Shown: positions 10,682-22,891, counted from the first letter of the stretch. The stretch: 64,000 nucleotides of DNA from Cydia pomonella (GCF_033807575.1 NC_084707.1:23585888-23649887), one strand, 5' to 3'. Notes: generated from the letters alone by a model not told the origin. Numbers and translations are program-made.

Positions 10682-12639
10682 AGATACGACATATTTCCAT
10701 AGAAGCCTGCCCAAACTCGTCCCAGGTTTTAAATTAGCAACGAATTCATACCATAGGACCATACAGTAAAATACACTTTTACGAGCACAATTAAGCAACA
10801 TATGAGCTTTTAGAAATTATGTCCTAATTCCGATCGCACAATGCAATTCTACACACCAGCAACAAATAAATTCAATAAACTGACATTACCATATTTACCA
10901 TGTACTACTTCAATCAAAAATGACGCATGTGTCTAACAATTACAATGTCGTTTATGACTTTTTTAATTCATTTTAATAAAATTGCTATGCCAAATGTCAA
11001 ATATGGTAATAAACCGATTGACGTACAAAACGTTCCATTTTCAAATTTGTATCGCTTTGTGCAAATCTTTGTACGGCGTGCAAATCCGTTAGATATCATT
11101 TTTATGCAAATTATGGATAAAAGTAGTCGATTTAATATCGATTGCGTTGCCTTTGTGTGTGAACGGGCGTGAACGAATGGTATGGAAGATTTCATTTGAT
11201 TGACAATGCTATTGACGTCAGTATCATACATATTTAAAATGGATGCTACTGAACTGATATCCTTGGGTGTGTTATCAAGCGTTGTATGAAATGCAGAAGT
11301 TACTATTAATCTTGTATAATCGTTCAAACCCTACTTACTTTACTCATTCCTCTCATCACCATAAGATGTATTACGTTAAACGATCAGGCAAAGTTAAGGA
11401 ATAATTATTTATTTTATGCGAGAATATCACTGAAAGCCATAAGTATTTAGAATATATATTATTTAACTTAAACTTTGAAGTATGGTTTTAATTATACGAG
11501 AAACCTTGTATAGAATTATTCTTCGAAATTATTCAGGTTTCATTATTTTTTTGTACTGGCTTGTTTTCAATAAAACTTATATAATTTTGTTTTTCTATAT
11601 CGTAGTGTGTATTGTATATATATAGTCTTATGTAAATTGATGATTTTTTAAAATACCTTAAAAATAGTTTTACGGTATTTAATTTTATTATCATTGTTTT
11701 TTTGACATGTGAATTATGAATGCATTTACATATTATAAAATAAAGGTTTGGGTTTTAAAAGAAAGTATATTCAAATTTACACTTACCCAATATTTATGTA
11801 CATAGTCTACATTTATGTACTTTACTTACATGTACTGTATGTATACTCAAACAAAGAAATCCGTCATGCCTAAACCGCATAGAATATTTGTTTTTCATTG
11901 TTACCTCCACATTTGTCAACCATTTTCGGTCTTCAGTAGCAACAGGTTAAGTAAACCGTAAAATCGCCACCGCAAAGATTACACGCCGAATGACGCAAAC
12001 TGTCGCTAATACCTCTTTATTTACATTTCTCACAGCCGATTATCGATTCATTCGATGGACAATCGATGAGTGAATGGTTCTGTCGTTGAGTGGAATGCGA
12101 ATGATGAGCATTTAGTATCGATGCATTGTTCTTTTTAGGGTTGCATTATGCCGTCCACTTGTAAATGGTTGACAAATCGGAGGCGTTTTTTGTTAAATCA
12201 TTAACGTATTATTTCAATACAGATACTGCTCCAAAGATGTTACGTATTGTTTTAAGCTTATTTAATATTATTTAAGATGTTAATTCTGTCTAAACTAAAT
12301 TTAGCTATGTAGGTAAGACCACCTACCTATATTATATAATCATTGACGTAGGATAGTTTGCACTATTGGAGTGACAGGGACGCAGGGTAATAACCATAAA
12401 GCACTTCGTTCGTTTGTCTTTACGAAATTAGGATTGTCGATTTTCGTAGTAGGCCCTGAGTTAGACCATTTTCGGATACCGAATTTCCTTCTAGGTCTTG
12501 GTCAGAATAATGGTATGTATAGTCTACTTGGAAATAGTAGAAAGAAGGTAAGCGATTTCGACATGTAAGTATTTTTATTGAAAAACATTTTTGAAAAATA
12601 AATCACGGCAAAAATATGTAGCAATTGCAAAATATGTTG
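10682..12639. other. No gene recognised
   Basis: AT-rich DNA. The longest frames, 119 codons on the - strand (10968-11327) and 81 on the + strand across the same bases, have no recognisable domain, no codon bias I can see and no splice context. Confidence 0.5.
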
Positions 12640-13090
12640 CAATAGTAACACCCGTCTGCGAGGCCACCAATATAAGTTAATATCTGAACTGTCTAAAAAC
12701 CCGCAGACATTTTCTCAGCAACAGAGTGGTCAAAGCTTGAACAAACTACCAGAAGACGTCTCAGCACTGAATGTCAATCAGTTTAAGAATAGACTAGACA
12801 AATCAGGGATCGGAAACCGGTATTTTTTGTATGGGAACGAAAACGGTATTTTTTCGTTCTTTGTTAATTATTTCATTCCTAATCGGGCAATCTAATAATA
12901 CGAAGTCGTTATCTAAAAACACAACTGAGTCCTACATTTTGAGTATAAAATAAACCGAAATATATGGTTATTTCGATGTTTTTGCAAAAAACCGGTTCCG
13001 ATCCCTGAGACAAATACTTAACCAGCGCAAAGAATTCATTTTAAGTGAAGATCACTCAGAAACAGGCAACTATCAGTTTTTTAAACTGCC
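12640..13090 (+). pseudogene. LINE RT C-terminal remnant, split by a MITE
   Basis: The + strand reads NKLPEDVSALNVNQFKNRLDK and continues, after the insert 12804-13007, with ylTSAKNSF and a stop. W-N-x-L-P-type C-termini followed by F-K-x-R-L-D are typical of Jockey/CR1 RT proteins; here the W is replaced by L. The copy is frame-broken upstream. It was already in place when the MITE landed, as the MITE target duplication lies in it. Confidence 0.65.
12804..13007. mobile_element. hAT-type MITE, 204 bp, with 8-bp TSD
   Basis: Termini are CAGGGATCGGAAACCGGT at the left and ACCGGTTCCGATCCCTG at the right, inverted repeats with one gap. The 8-bp direct repeat AGACAAAT flanks both sides (12796-12803 and 13008-13015). 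An 8-bp duplication and CAGGG ends are hallmarks of hAT transposons. The interior has no ORF, so mobility depended on a transposase elsewhere. Confidence 0.92.
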
Positions 13091-13463
13091 TGCCTGATTA
13101 ATAAATAATAAATTACACGACATACACAATCATTTACATTATTTTGCTTTCATAAATAACAGTTATTGATTGTTAAAAAGCGTTTTCAATAAAAAATACA
13201 TGTCAAGGTTGTTTACCTTTTTTGTAATGCTAAAAAAATAATGGGGGTAACTGCCTAACATTATTTAACGTACTTAAGTATATTAAATCCTTCGTAAAAA
13301 TCGGTCGCACGGAGAAACCTGTAGAAAGATGTCAAATAAACATCAATGGAAGATTTTTGGCTTCCTAAGTAGCTTAGGATTTGCCATTTGCATAAAAAAT
13401 AAAATTGCACTTTTATTGTTTCAACTCAATTTTTCAAATTCTATTTTTTACTAATATGTGGAG
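13091..13463. other. No recognisable feature
   Basis: AT-rich spacer between two hAT-type MITEs. Confidence 0.5.
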
Positions 13464-13562
13464 TAGAGAATGCATTCCGTTAAATTATAGTATAGAAATT
13501 ACCGGTAAACCGGTAAATAACCGGTATTTCTCGTACTAAATATTGACCGGATGCATTCCCTA
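13464..13562. mobile_element. hAT-type MITE, 99 bp, with 8-bp TSD
   Basis: Ends TAGAGAATGCATTCC and GGATGCATTCCCTA are inverted repeats. The flanks are a perfect 8-bp direct repeat ATGTGGAG (13456-13463 and 13563-13570). The middle contains repeated accggt motifs (aaaccggtaaataaccggta). No coding. Confidence 0.9.
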
Positions 13563-13624
13563 ATGTGGAGTTCCATTTGTCGTCTTTGTAAAAAAAAATA
13601 TTAATTTTATTCGGAATTCAAGAA

Positions 13625-13920
13625 TAAATAAATAAATTTAATAAAATAAATATTATAGGACATTATTACACAAATTGACTAAGTCCCACAGTAAGCTCAA
13701 TAAGGCTTGTGTTGAGGGTACTTAGACAACGATATATATAATATATAAATATTTATAAATACTTAAATACTTAAGTACATAGAAAACACCCATGATGACT
13801 CAGGAACAAATATCCATGCTCATCACACGAATAAATGCCCTTACCAGGATTTGTACCCGGGACCATCGGCTTCATAGGCAGGGTCACTACCCACTAGGCC
13901 AGACCGGTCGTCAAAAAAAC
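13625..13920 (-). mobile_element. tRNA-headed SINE, family A, with TSD
   Basis: Complete reverse-strand copy: tail at 13625, head (ccagaccggtcgtc in + orientation) at 13913. Flanked by the 10-bp direct repeat AATTCAAGAA (13615-13624 and 13921-13930), as expected for LINE-driven insertion. The B box is altered (gggtacaaatcc). Confidence 0.9.
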
Positions 13921-13930
13921 AATTCAAGAA

Positions 13931-15000
13931 GTTCTGTTATTCTACTTTCTATACGATACGTTACAACTCGGTACAACGTCAAAGTGGTTGTTCGACAATC
14001 TATGAAATTTAGAGCGTTCTATTTTTAAAATTATAATATAATCCTTAGAAATGGCGGCATTTTCGTCTCATGCCGGTCCATGAATGAAGTCACACGTCCG
14101 GACTTACCACTATTGTTGAAAAAAAAAAAACAGTTTCAATCCTACTCGTCCGTTTCCGGCGTAATGCTAATCAGAGATACAATGACATTTTGTTAAATCG
14201 CTTCACATTTTCAAGTCATTAATGTAATGAGCAGAAGGTTTTATTTCGCTTGGCCTGAGTGAATACTTGATTTACTTGTATAGTATTGAAGACTTAGACA
14301 CTTGGATAATCCGAAATTCGACTTTATTGAAAGGTAGCAACGATGTTTATGGATGCATTGTTGTGGGTGGAAGATAATCCTTGTGATAAAGGATTTATAC
14401 ATTTTTACGTTAGAAAAATATAATATCAGAATTTATACCTTATTACTTCGTATTTAGGGACAAAAGTAAAACAGAAATGGATTCTAATAAGTGGATACGT
14501 TTAATAACAGTATCATTTAAATATGAATTGTATGTAGTGAGTCTTAAGGTGTATTTTGCAGTGGTGATAGAAATGTAGTACAAAAGTCCTTTACTTTATG
14601 TTACTGTGGTTATAAGAATAATCTGTTCTTTATTTGCATTGAGTCTATTTTAAATGGTTTGTTAATAAAGTGCCGGTAGTGAGGTGTTGGTTTTGGTTTA
14701 TTATGTTTGCTTTGAACAAGATTCGTCTTTTGAGGTTTGCTAAATACAAGGATTATTAGTCTTGTGAAACTGGCGGTTATTTTTCATTTTTTTATCGTAT
14801 CGGAAGTTTAGATTAAATTTTAAAAAGCCGCTTAGTGGCAGTTACTTTTGCTAGATAAAATGTCAGGTACATGGTATAGGTTATTAATTTTAAAATGATA
14901 GCTGAATTTAAGTAAGTAATGATAATTAAGTTATATTTTTTATTTTTGTTATAATAATAATTATCTTATATAAACATTCGAGTTAACTTATTAAAAATTA
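13931..15000. other. No recognisable feature
   Basis: AT-rich; nothing I can support. Confidence 0.5.
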
Positions 15001-15308
15001 TAATAATAATAATTCAGCCTATATACGTCCCACTGCTGGGCACAGGCCTCCTCTCATGCGCGAGAGGGCTCGGGCTATAGTCCTCACGCTAGCCCAATGC
15101 GGATTGGGGACTTCACATACACCTTTGAATTTCTTCGCAGATGTATGCAGGTTTCCTCACGATGTTTTCCTTCACCGAAAAGCTGGTGGTAAATATCAAA
15201 TGATATTTCGTACATAAGTTCCGAAAAACTCATTGGTACGAGCCAGGATTTGAACCCGCGACCTCCGGATTGAAAGTCGAACGTCATATCCACTTGGCCA
15301 CCACCGCT
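15001..15308 (-). mobile_element. SINE family D1, near complete
   Basis: Reading the - strand: tRNA-like head with A box tggccaagtgg and B box gggttcaaatcc, then tcgtaccaatgagtttttcg, atatcatttgatatttacca, ggtgaaggaaaacatcgtga, then the D1 body (gaagtccccaatccgcattg) and the tail gcccagcagtgggacgtata with (ATT)n. The head and first ~120 bp are shared with family D2, which has a different body and tail. Confidence 0.88.
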
Positions 15309-15411
15309 TAAATTACTGAACCAAAAACTCATGATACAATTTAAGGTTCTATTTGCATGTAAAGACAGTTATATCAAATAATATTTCAGCAAAAATAAAT
15401 CGCAATCGCAT

Positions 15412-15540
15412 GGATCAAGTGAAGGAGATAGTGAATATCGTGTCATATCAAGCTGTCAAGGAAGAGGCCAAAGAAAGGCATGCCTGGAGATTGCTTCACC
15501 GAAAAGAGCGCAGCTCTTAAATTTATGATGATGATGAAAT
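15412..15540 (+). pseudogene. LINE C-terminal remnant with (GAT)n tail
   Basis: A + frame reads MDQVKEIVNIVSYQAVKEEA then KERHAWRLLHRKERSS and stop, followed by atgatgatgatga. A basic W-containing C-terminus right before a triplet tail is the usual shape of RTE-like LINE 3' ends. Only ~40 codons remain. Confidence 0.5.
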
Positions 15541-15561
15541 CGCTAGCAAGTAAAGCAAACA

Positions 15562-15960
15562 TATTTTTTTTTTAATCTTTATTAGAGAGCTTTATCGCTT
15601 AGCGATTATGTCGCTCCATATAATCAACATACAATAACACTCATTAACGCTTACTAAGACCTATATTTACGAGTCTGAACAGTGCTCTGGCCTCGTCCGA
15701 CAATGGAAAAGCCAAGGCACTATTACAGCCACCGACATTGTGAAAAGTATTATGGGCTATTTTCTGTTGGTTCCTAAAGGACTCGTTCCGCACACATTCC
15801 ACTAATATGTGGTACACGTCCTCAATCATATTGCACTCTGAACATGTTCAATCAGCAATCACCAGTAGCCTTTGCCAAGAATCGCAAATCCTTATTTTGT
15901 GAAATAGATCATTATCTGCTTCAAATAGCCGGTTTTGAAGTTAATATCCGGTCTTACCCT
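15562..15960 (-). pseudogene. LINE ORF2 C-terminal remnant with zinc-knuckle-like motif
   Basis: The - strand carries CSECNMIEDVYHILVECV, a C-x2-C-x7-H-x4-C arrangement found at the C-terminus of R1/Jockey-type LINE RT proteins, followed by LSDEARALFRLVNIGL and a stop. The 3' end is a poly-A (t-run 15562-15573 on +). Upstream codons toward 15960 are broken by a stop at the start of this motif. Confidence 0.65.
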
Positions 15961-16704
15961 TTTCCTTACCCCGAATCTAGACCTTATTCCATGGGTTTAT
16001 AATTCATTTTCCTTGTTAAAGTTTTTGTAAATGATACAATGATTATTGTCAAGTCAAGAGCTTTAAAGCAGATGCTTTTGGAAAGTAGGTAATTAGCTTA
16101 ATTTTAAAAGGGTATATGTTTGAACGAAATATATGTATGATTTGGCGTTTGGTTCTAAGAGGGTTGAAAAGGATTTAATTTTAATGAAGTGAGAGTCGTT
16201 TAAGATAATCCTTTTTGTAGGCGCGTGTTTGGGACAAATATATTTTGTATGGGTTTTGTGTATGGATGGGAAGTAACGGTTCCGGCGTAGGTCCATGGTT
16301 CGATGAGAAAGCTACACATTTTGAAATGTGACAATACGTAACATTTTCTTTAAATTTGAAAAGTGTGTTGCCCTAAAGATGGTAGGCCTTTTAAATGTTT
16401 TTTTGAATGATGATGAAGATAATTTTTTCTTTTTTCTTCCAAGCATCTGACAGGCGGCATATCTAAGTTCAGGATCTGGTCTCTGGTTTAAAGGTATTGC
16501 AGGTCCTGTGGAAAAATATCAGAAATTAATTGTTCTTCTATCTCAAAATGTATTTAGAAACAAAAAGGATGAAATGCTATGATATTTTGATTTTTATGAG
16601 CGCAGGCGGCGATTTAAATAAAGGTCACTGCAGTCGACGCCAAAAATGTACCATCAAATATGTAGACTGTAGTTAGGGTCAAAAATATATCGCCTTCAGT
16701 TACG
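15961..16704. other. No recognisable feature
   Basis: AT-rich; no gene or matched repeat. Confidence 0.5.
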
Positions 16705-16760
16705 GCAAACCTTTAAGGGTTCCGAAGTCATAGTCAACTAGGAACCCTAAAAAGGTTTGC
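16705..16760. repeat. Strong hairpin
   Basis: gcaaacctttaagggttcc (16705-16723) pairs with ggaaccctaaaaaggtttgc (16741-16760), one bulge, 17-nt loop. The ggaaccctaaaaa half resembles the right end of family P. It could be a relic of that family. Confidence 0.7.
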
Positions 16761-16811
16761 TGCAACAACCTGAGTGATATCTTTTGGCCGGTAGGTACTG
16801 TACATACCTAA

Positions 16812-17100
16812 TTTTTTTGTTATACTACAACTCCAGAGGTATTAGGTACATGCGCGTTGCGGACCCTAACACTTTGCACCGTTGAGCTCTGGCAACCTTA
16901 CTCACCGGCAGGAACACAACACTTTGAGTAGAGTGTTATTTGGCTGCGGTTTTCTATAAGGTGGAGGTACTTCCCCAGTTGGGCTCTGCTCTAGATCTGG
17001 AATGACATCCGCTGTGCTGTGCCCTACCACACTAAGCGAGATGACATTCACAGTGCCCATACTTCTCTTTTGGACGTAGTATAAGCACATACCCGGATCC
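16812..17100 (-). mobile_element. LINE-type 3' end, family K, non-RT body, internally deleted
   Basis: Reverse-strand copy of 1-308. A segment of about 75 bp near the tail (the gcttaccatcagg part) is missing: tatactac joins directly to aactccagagg. A run of T marks the poly-A end. Confidence 0.8.
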
Positions 17101-17652
17101 AATATTTAGTACTGTAAAACCTACTATAGTCCAGTACCATATCAGTGGAACTGTGGTTCACCAGCTATAAATCGGTTCTTGTCTGTTTTAATTTTTTGTG
17201 TTTTAATTATTTATATAAGAATTCAAGCCTTGGCGACCCTCTACATCTCGAAGGATAATTTAATATCTTTTTTTATATTTTATCTCCGACACTTAGAGAC
17301 TTATACATCTCTAAAGAATTTTAGTATTTTATGGGTTTATTTTATTTATCATAGTTTTTTTGTGTAATTTGACATTTAGAGACAGTATACATCTCTAATA
17401 AAGTATTTATTATTTCATCGATTCGATATTTGTATTTTTTTTTTTTTTTTTATTGTTTGTAAAAATGGACATGTAAAAGTGCCCCTGTGGCCTATTTGCT
17501 GAATAAATGTTTGATATTTGATAAATACATACCTATTAAGTACCAATGTTATTTTTGGTTTTACGCTAACAATATTTGAGTTTATTTTGGACCATCATAG
17601 TAAGGAGTTTTCGGATTAAAGGGAAGTTTTGCAGTATCAAAAATTAGTAGAA
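17101..17652. other. AT-rich, with possible old retroposon tail
   Basis: Two imperfect copies of tagagac...atacatctcta (17295, 17378), a t-run at 17434-17450, and gtggcctatttgctgaataa at 17487, which looks like a 3' UTR with AATAAA. No gene. Confidence 0.4.
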
Positions 17653-17713
17653 CTGTCGACGGCTTCAGCTGGCCACGCAGTTCTCACGGAACTTAGCCCG
17701 TGGCCGTCGACAG
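17653..17713. repeat. Inverted repeat with 11-bp perfect stem
   Basis: ctgtcgacggc (17653-17663) and gccgtcgacag (17703-17713); an alternative inner pairing ggccacg / cgtggcc overlaps the right arm. GC-rich island in AT-rich DNA. Confidence 0.7.
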
Positions 17714-17816
17714 TGTCGACAATTGTGTGAATTGTACTCGTACTTATTGCGTTAGCAATTGTTGTTCAGGGCTGTCACTGTGAACATATCTTACTTTAGC
17801 TAAATATACAATAGAT

Positions 17817-17955
17817 GGTTACAAGTATTTGAGTTATGGATGTTTTCTATGTATTTAAGTATTTATATCTATCTATTATAAATATGTACCTTCAGCTAAC
17901 TTACAACACAAGCTTTATTGAGCTTAATGTGGGGCTGAGTCAATTTGTGTAAGAT
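17817..17955 (+). mobile_element. SINE A-related 3' fragment
   Basis: Contains gttttctatgtatttaagta, acaagctttattgagctta, and gagtcaatttgtgtaaga. Head missing. Confidence 0.6.
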
Positions 17956-19060
17956 TAAAAACGAATAGACAAGGTGGCCATAGACCTTAAGCATATTTAT
18001 TAAATTCTAAGAAGTTTTATACAAATTGTAGTATATACGGGTGAATTTCATAAATAATAAGTAAAATAATATGCTTTTGATAAAAGATGTGTACTGCAAC
18101 GTTGTGCTACACGTACAATCAGAGACAAAGTGAAATAATTACCTTGGATCTATTTCAACAACATTCTATAATTATACATAAGTATTACAAATATTCTAGG
18201 ATTTCGCATAATTTATAAATTTACAGGGTAATTAAGTATGTAGTATTAGTACTAATTTATTATCAAAGTCAGGTACGAACTTACATGTCCAATAGCTGAC
18301 AACCCTAGCTGTAATAAGGAAGTACAGGGGTGTGAGCCGCATGACCTCAAGCTACCCATCACGCACCCTCAGCATCTTCCTATTTCTTTCTTTCTTTTTT
18401 TTTTGGCTATTGTCGACGTATCTAGAGCGAGCAGAAAAAAAAACGCAATAAATATCATTGAATTGTATTTAAAAGGGTTTTAAATTTAATATCCGATCGA
18501 TTGGGGTTGCTTGGAGACAATGAGCTGCGAATTCTGAACGATTGAACGATTTTTTGCAATCATATTAGGGTTGCGTGAAAAATTGTTGATATGAAAGCGT
18601 TTCTGATGACGATCCGAGAAACCATTGACGCATGTAGCTTATTAGCAGATTTTTTTTTCGTTTTGAATTTTGGAGGTTATTATATGTATGTTTTTTAATG
18701 ATTTTATTTTATTTTTCTTTATTGGGGGAAAAAACAGACATAGGCAGATGATACAGAAAAGAGGATATTGGTATATATATTTTAATAATATGGTATATAT
18801 TTAAATAAAGAGGATATATTTTAATGCATGAATGACTTTCCAAGATATAAACGTATCTAAAACCTTGTTTTTAATTAATGATTTAAAGAAATGTAGTGAA
18901 ATAAACCTATACGTATCCATTTGGACGACAACTAGAATTGAAAATTAAAATTAAATGCATAATTTTATCGTATATTACTGTAAAAACGAAATTACTTTGG
19001 ATAAGTTGGTATGAGTTTTTCCCGTTGAATAACAGGTGACTTTATAGTTTCTTTTTATAT
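17956..19060. other. No recognisable feature
   Basis: AT-rich; nothing supported. Confidence 0.5.
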
Positions 19061-19438
19061 ATTTTTTTATACTACGTCGGTGGCAAACAAGCATACGGCC
19101 CGCCTGATGGTAAGCAGCCTCCGTAGCCTATGTGCGCCTGCAACTCCAGAGGAGTTACATGCGCGTTGCCGACCCTAAACCCGCCCCCCCCTCATTGAGC
19201 TCTGGCAACCTTACTCACCGGCAGGAACACAACACTATGAGTAGGGTCTAGTGTTATTTGGCTGCTGTTTTCTGTAAGGTGGAGGTACTTCTCCAGTTGG
19301 GCTCTGCTCTAGATCTGGAATGACATCCACTGGCTGTGCCCTACCACACAAAGCGAGATGACATTCACAATGCCCATACCTCTCTTTTGGACGTAGTTTA
19401 AGGACGTACCCGGGTCCAAGGACGTACCCGGGTCCGTC
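19061..19438 (-). mobile_element. LINE-type 3' end, family K, longest non-RT copy
   Basis: From the poly-A (t-run at 19061) through gtcggtggcaaacaagcata, the cgcgttgccgacc motif, ccagttgggctctgctc, to acgtagtttaaggacgt. At its 5' side the 18-bp unit aaggacgtacccgggtcc is tandemly doubled (19400-19417, 19418-19435). The 120-codon frame across it is not a protein: other copies carry stops. Confidence 0.82.
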
Positions 19439-20689
19439 CATATTATTGCTATAATAATACACAATGTATATGTATGTGCAATATAAAGCCAAAAACTTAA
19501 AAATATATCTGATACCAACTGAACCCTTTACCCGCATCGCCCGCTCTCCCCTGACCCTCGTCTTGACGTTTTGGTGACGGATGGTCTTGTTGCACAATAT
19601 ACACCTTATTTCATTTTGCTTTCGTTCTTTGTACTCTTTTTACACGCACAAAAGCATTGCAAACGGCATTGCACTGTTTTTTTGTATAGTTTTTTTATTT
19701 TTATTTAACCGTACGATGTCATATGACTTGATAAAACCCATTTAATATTATTTTCTTGAAACATTAATTGAATTTTTAGCGAATTCACATCTTGACAAAC
19801 GGTTTTGTAAATATTTTTCGTACGCTTTCTTATTTTACGTTTTTTTTTTTCGGTCTATTTAATGTTTTTATAAATATAGCTTAAGTACCTATTGTATTTG
19901 TTAGTTGTTACGTAAGTTATGTCATTTTAATAACGTTATAAACATAATAAGGTTAATATTCACTTCTCAAGGTAATGTATGCAAAGTAACAGGTTTACCA
20001 TACTAAGCGTTAATTTAATGTTACGAATATTTTATAAATAAGTAGTCCTTATCATCGAACCAAGTAAAAAGCAAGTTCAAGTCCAAAGTAACATAGAAAT
20101 ATAATATGTAATAATAAAAAATCAAGTTGCTTTCAATCTGGTAAGATACTCGTACAATTTTTTCACTCATTTTGGGTAATTTTATGACTAAGAGATCTTT
20201 AAAACACGCTTTAAAAAACGCTATCCCATTTAATTGTGTTTCCGATTTATTTAAATTTAATGTAATAAAGTTAATTATTTCACGATATTGTAGTTACGAT
20301 TCCTAACTTGGAATACCTACATGCATAATATTGTACGTTACGTACAATTTTTCTATAACACTTGGCAAGCTGCTCTTCCAAGCAGCTTTCAATATACAAT
20401 AGTATATATACTATTATAATACATTATAATAAGTTGACATATTGAACACAAATATGTTTGTTTATTTTATAGCTGATTTATTAATTATCTTATTAGTCAT
20501 TTGAATTACACTATTCTAAGTTAATCAGGAATCAGGATATATGTCACTCATATTAACTATAATTGAATATGTGATTTTGTTTCAATAATGATGAGATTAG
20601 CATTTTTGCCTTTGGTATTTAAATATTTTTAAGGTGTTTATGTAAATAAGTTAATAATCCAACCTTAACATATGGACATACCGACATAC
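19439..20689. other. No recognisable feature
   Basis: AT-rich, several homopolymer runs; a small hairpin aagctgctcttccaagcagctt near 20369. No gene. Confidence 0.5.
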
Positions 20690-20849
20690 AGGCCAATTTG
20701 AACGTACACCAACATCAGAATATCTGTCGACAGTTATCGTGCATTTCGCTCGTACATTAGGTACATGTATTGGCGCGGGCGAGACGCACGATGACTAAAT
20801 AACATGATTCAAATATCAATCTCATGTCAGTGCACATTCAAAATGGCCT
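20690..20849. mobile_element. Foldback MITE, about 160 bp
   Basis: Ends aggccaatttgaacgtacac and gtgcacattcaaaatggcct are inverted repeats; internal arms atcgtgcatttcgctc and gggcgagacgcacgat also pair. No coding. Confidence 0.78.
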
Positions 20850-21810
20850 GATAGATGTAAAAAATGTACTTAATAACAAAATTAAGTTCTCAGTAAGTTA
20901 ACGCCGCCCCATAACTACTTAAAAACAGTAATAAAATTATTCCCGCACACCGCGTATCAATTGCACAATTTCTGCATAATTCCGCAATAACATTATATAA
21001 ATAGATACATTTAGTGACAACTCCATTCTCCCCGACTTCCCTAAAGGGTTACACACCAACTTATTAAATGCGAGCGGCGAAATATGTAACTACAATTATC
21101 ACGTACATCTTTCATTTAATTCTTAGACGGTGGCGACATGGATAACTGCAAAGATAAATTTGTATTATGAAGCAGGGATGGTCGCATAGGGGAAAGTGGG
21201 CGGAACGGTGTCAAATTTAATAAATTACGTGGAAGATAATGGTCTTGGATTATGGATAACATATTTATTGTGCTTAGGGTCGGATGAACTTATGTTTTAA
21301 GTGATGTACGTGACAGAGATATGCTTGTAGACTAATAGTAGGTAATAAAATAGATTTTGATTTTGTCAGATTTTCATAAAATTTTGTCAGTTTGAGGAGT
21401 TCCGCATTCTGGGTGGAATAAATACGAAATGGGGATAAAAAATGCATGTGAATTTTGGTTTTGGGAAGATTTTGTCAGTAAAATTACTCATTACTCATTT
21501 ATCTTTGGACGAAAAAATGCAACAAAATAATAATCACCATAATATTTGTATGATAACTGAGTAAAATTTATAATGATTATAGTGAAAATCTATTCTCTTA
21601 CATTTGTTCTGGTTTTTCGATTTTCGCTTTTACATTTAGAAACTTATCTACTAAATAAGGTCAATACATAAGTTCATATACTTGCACGCCCCAAATAGGG
21701 CGCCTCAATGTGAAGGCCAGATTTAATGTAGATAGATGCGCACATATTTATGTAGTAATAGTATGTAATGACTTAATAAAACGCAATACTTTTTTGTATG
21801 GAAATAGAAC
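20850..21810. other. No recognisable feature
   Basis: AT-rich; no gene. Confidence 0.5.
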
Positions 21811-21972
21811 CACCTTAAGGCGAAGGGTAGGGCAAGCTCTTTCCATACAAACTTTGTGCGCGTTTTTCTTCGTTTTTTTTGCGCTACAGTTATTATTTTT
21901 GGTAAATATGGTAATTTTTCTGTTAGCTAGGGCTTGATGTATTTTTTTTATTTGCCCTACCCTGCACCTTAA
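21811..21972. mobile_element. Foldback element, about 160 bp
   Basis: ccttaaggcgaagggtaggg then caagctc at the left pairs with ttgccctaccctgcacctta at the right; interior AT-rich. It adjoins a family C element. Overlapping ORFs here (21710-21937 +, 21748-22170 -) are repeat readings. Confidence 0.6.
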
Positions 21973-22098
21973 CGTTCGCATGTCAACTAAATCAACAAAA
22001 AAATCTTTATCAAGGAAACTGACAGATACAGCGGCCATAATATCGACGCCGCAACAGTAATGCAGCTGCAGTTGACATACCAACGTCACCTTTAACCG
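21973..22098. mobile_element. Foldback element, family C
   Basis: Left arm acgttcgcatgtcaact and right arm agttgacataccaacgt; right half acgccgcaacagtaatgcag is shared with 4602-4795, and in slightly altered form with 24456-24545. Confidence 0.6.
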
Positions 22099-22359
22099 TA
22101 TTGGCCTATCCTCCTGAGACCCCCGGTACAAATGTTTGTACATATTCCACAATCTATTCTGAACTTTCATTTATCAACAAAAGGTTCCAAATTCAATATC
22201 AAAAAACTGCGTCTGGGTCTCGGGAGGCTATATATATAAAATATTTGAACATTTTTTTCCAAATCACTGCGTATTTAGTCAGTGATTTGGTGCTTTATTT
22301 ACATTTGCTTATTAGAAAAAAATCTTCCACTTGGAACCAAATAATACAGCAATTCTAAT
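22099..22359. other. No recognisable feature
   Basis: AT-rich; repeated phrase gacccccggtacaaatg and tgtacatattccac, no gene. Confidence 0.4.
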
Positions 22360-22816
22360 GAGCAAAAATGTCACCCGAATAAGAAATTGAATGCAAAGCG
22401 TGGGGTAGTGGGTGCGGTCCACCGTCAGAGAAACATTATGTGTACCAATACCAAGTAGGTTATTTTTATGGTGGATTATGATAAGTTATGTATTCAGCTA
22501 TGATCTGTACGTAACTCATAGAGATCTCACACTAGCGTCTTTTTAGCGTCGGCGTCTAGTCAGCGCTGTGGAAAATGGCGTCACTGGCGAGCAAAAATGT
22601 CACCCGAATAAGAAATTGTATGCAAAGCGTGGGGTCGTGGGTACGATCCACCGTCAGAGAAACATTTTGTGTACCAATACCAAGTAGGTTATTTTTATGG
22701 AGGATTATGATAAGTTATTTATTCAGCTATGATCTGTACGTAACACATAGAGATCTCACACTAGCGTCTTTTTAGCGTCGGCGTCTAGTCAGCGCTATGG
22801 AAAATGGCGTCGCTGC
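22360..22816 (+). repeat. Tandem duplication, 229-bp unit, two copies
   Basis: gagcaaaaatgtcacccgaa starts at 22360 and again at 22589. The copies are about 95 percent alike by eye and both run into the left arm of the foldback element (cacactagcgtcttttta). A segmental duplication that took half of a foldback with it fits best. Confidence 0.85.
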
Positions 22817-22891
22817 GCAATTGCGTCAACATTGGGTCGAGCAGCAGCCATAGAGTTGACTAGATGCTGACGCTTGGGAGACGCTAGTGTG
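22757..22891. mobile_element. Foldback MITE, 135 bp, complete
   Basis: cacactagcgtct ... gcgtcggcgtctagtca at the left pairs with tgactagatgctgacgc ... agacgctagtgtg at the right. Middle contains gcgtcgctgcgcaattgcg. Confidence 0.8.

Noticed and set aside
10968..11327. 119-codon - strand ORF, with an 81-codon + ORF over the same bases
   Set aside because: No domain, no splice or promoter context, AT-driven codon use; two opposing frames over one stretch point to chance.
19235..19597. 120-codon - strand ORF
   Set aside because: Lies in the RT-less body of family K; the copies at 1 and 16812 do not keep the frame.
21748..22170. 140-codon - strand ORF
   Set aside because: It reads across two foldback elements; the same peptide pieces appear wherever family C occurs.
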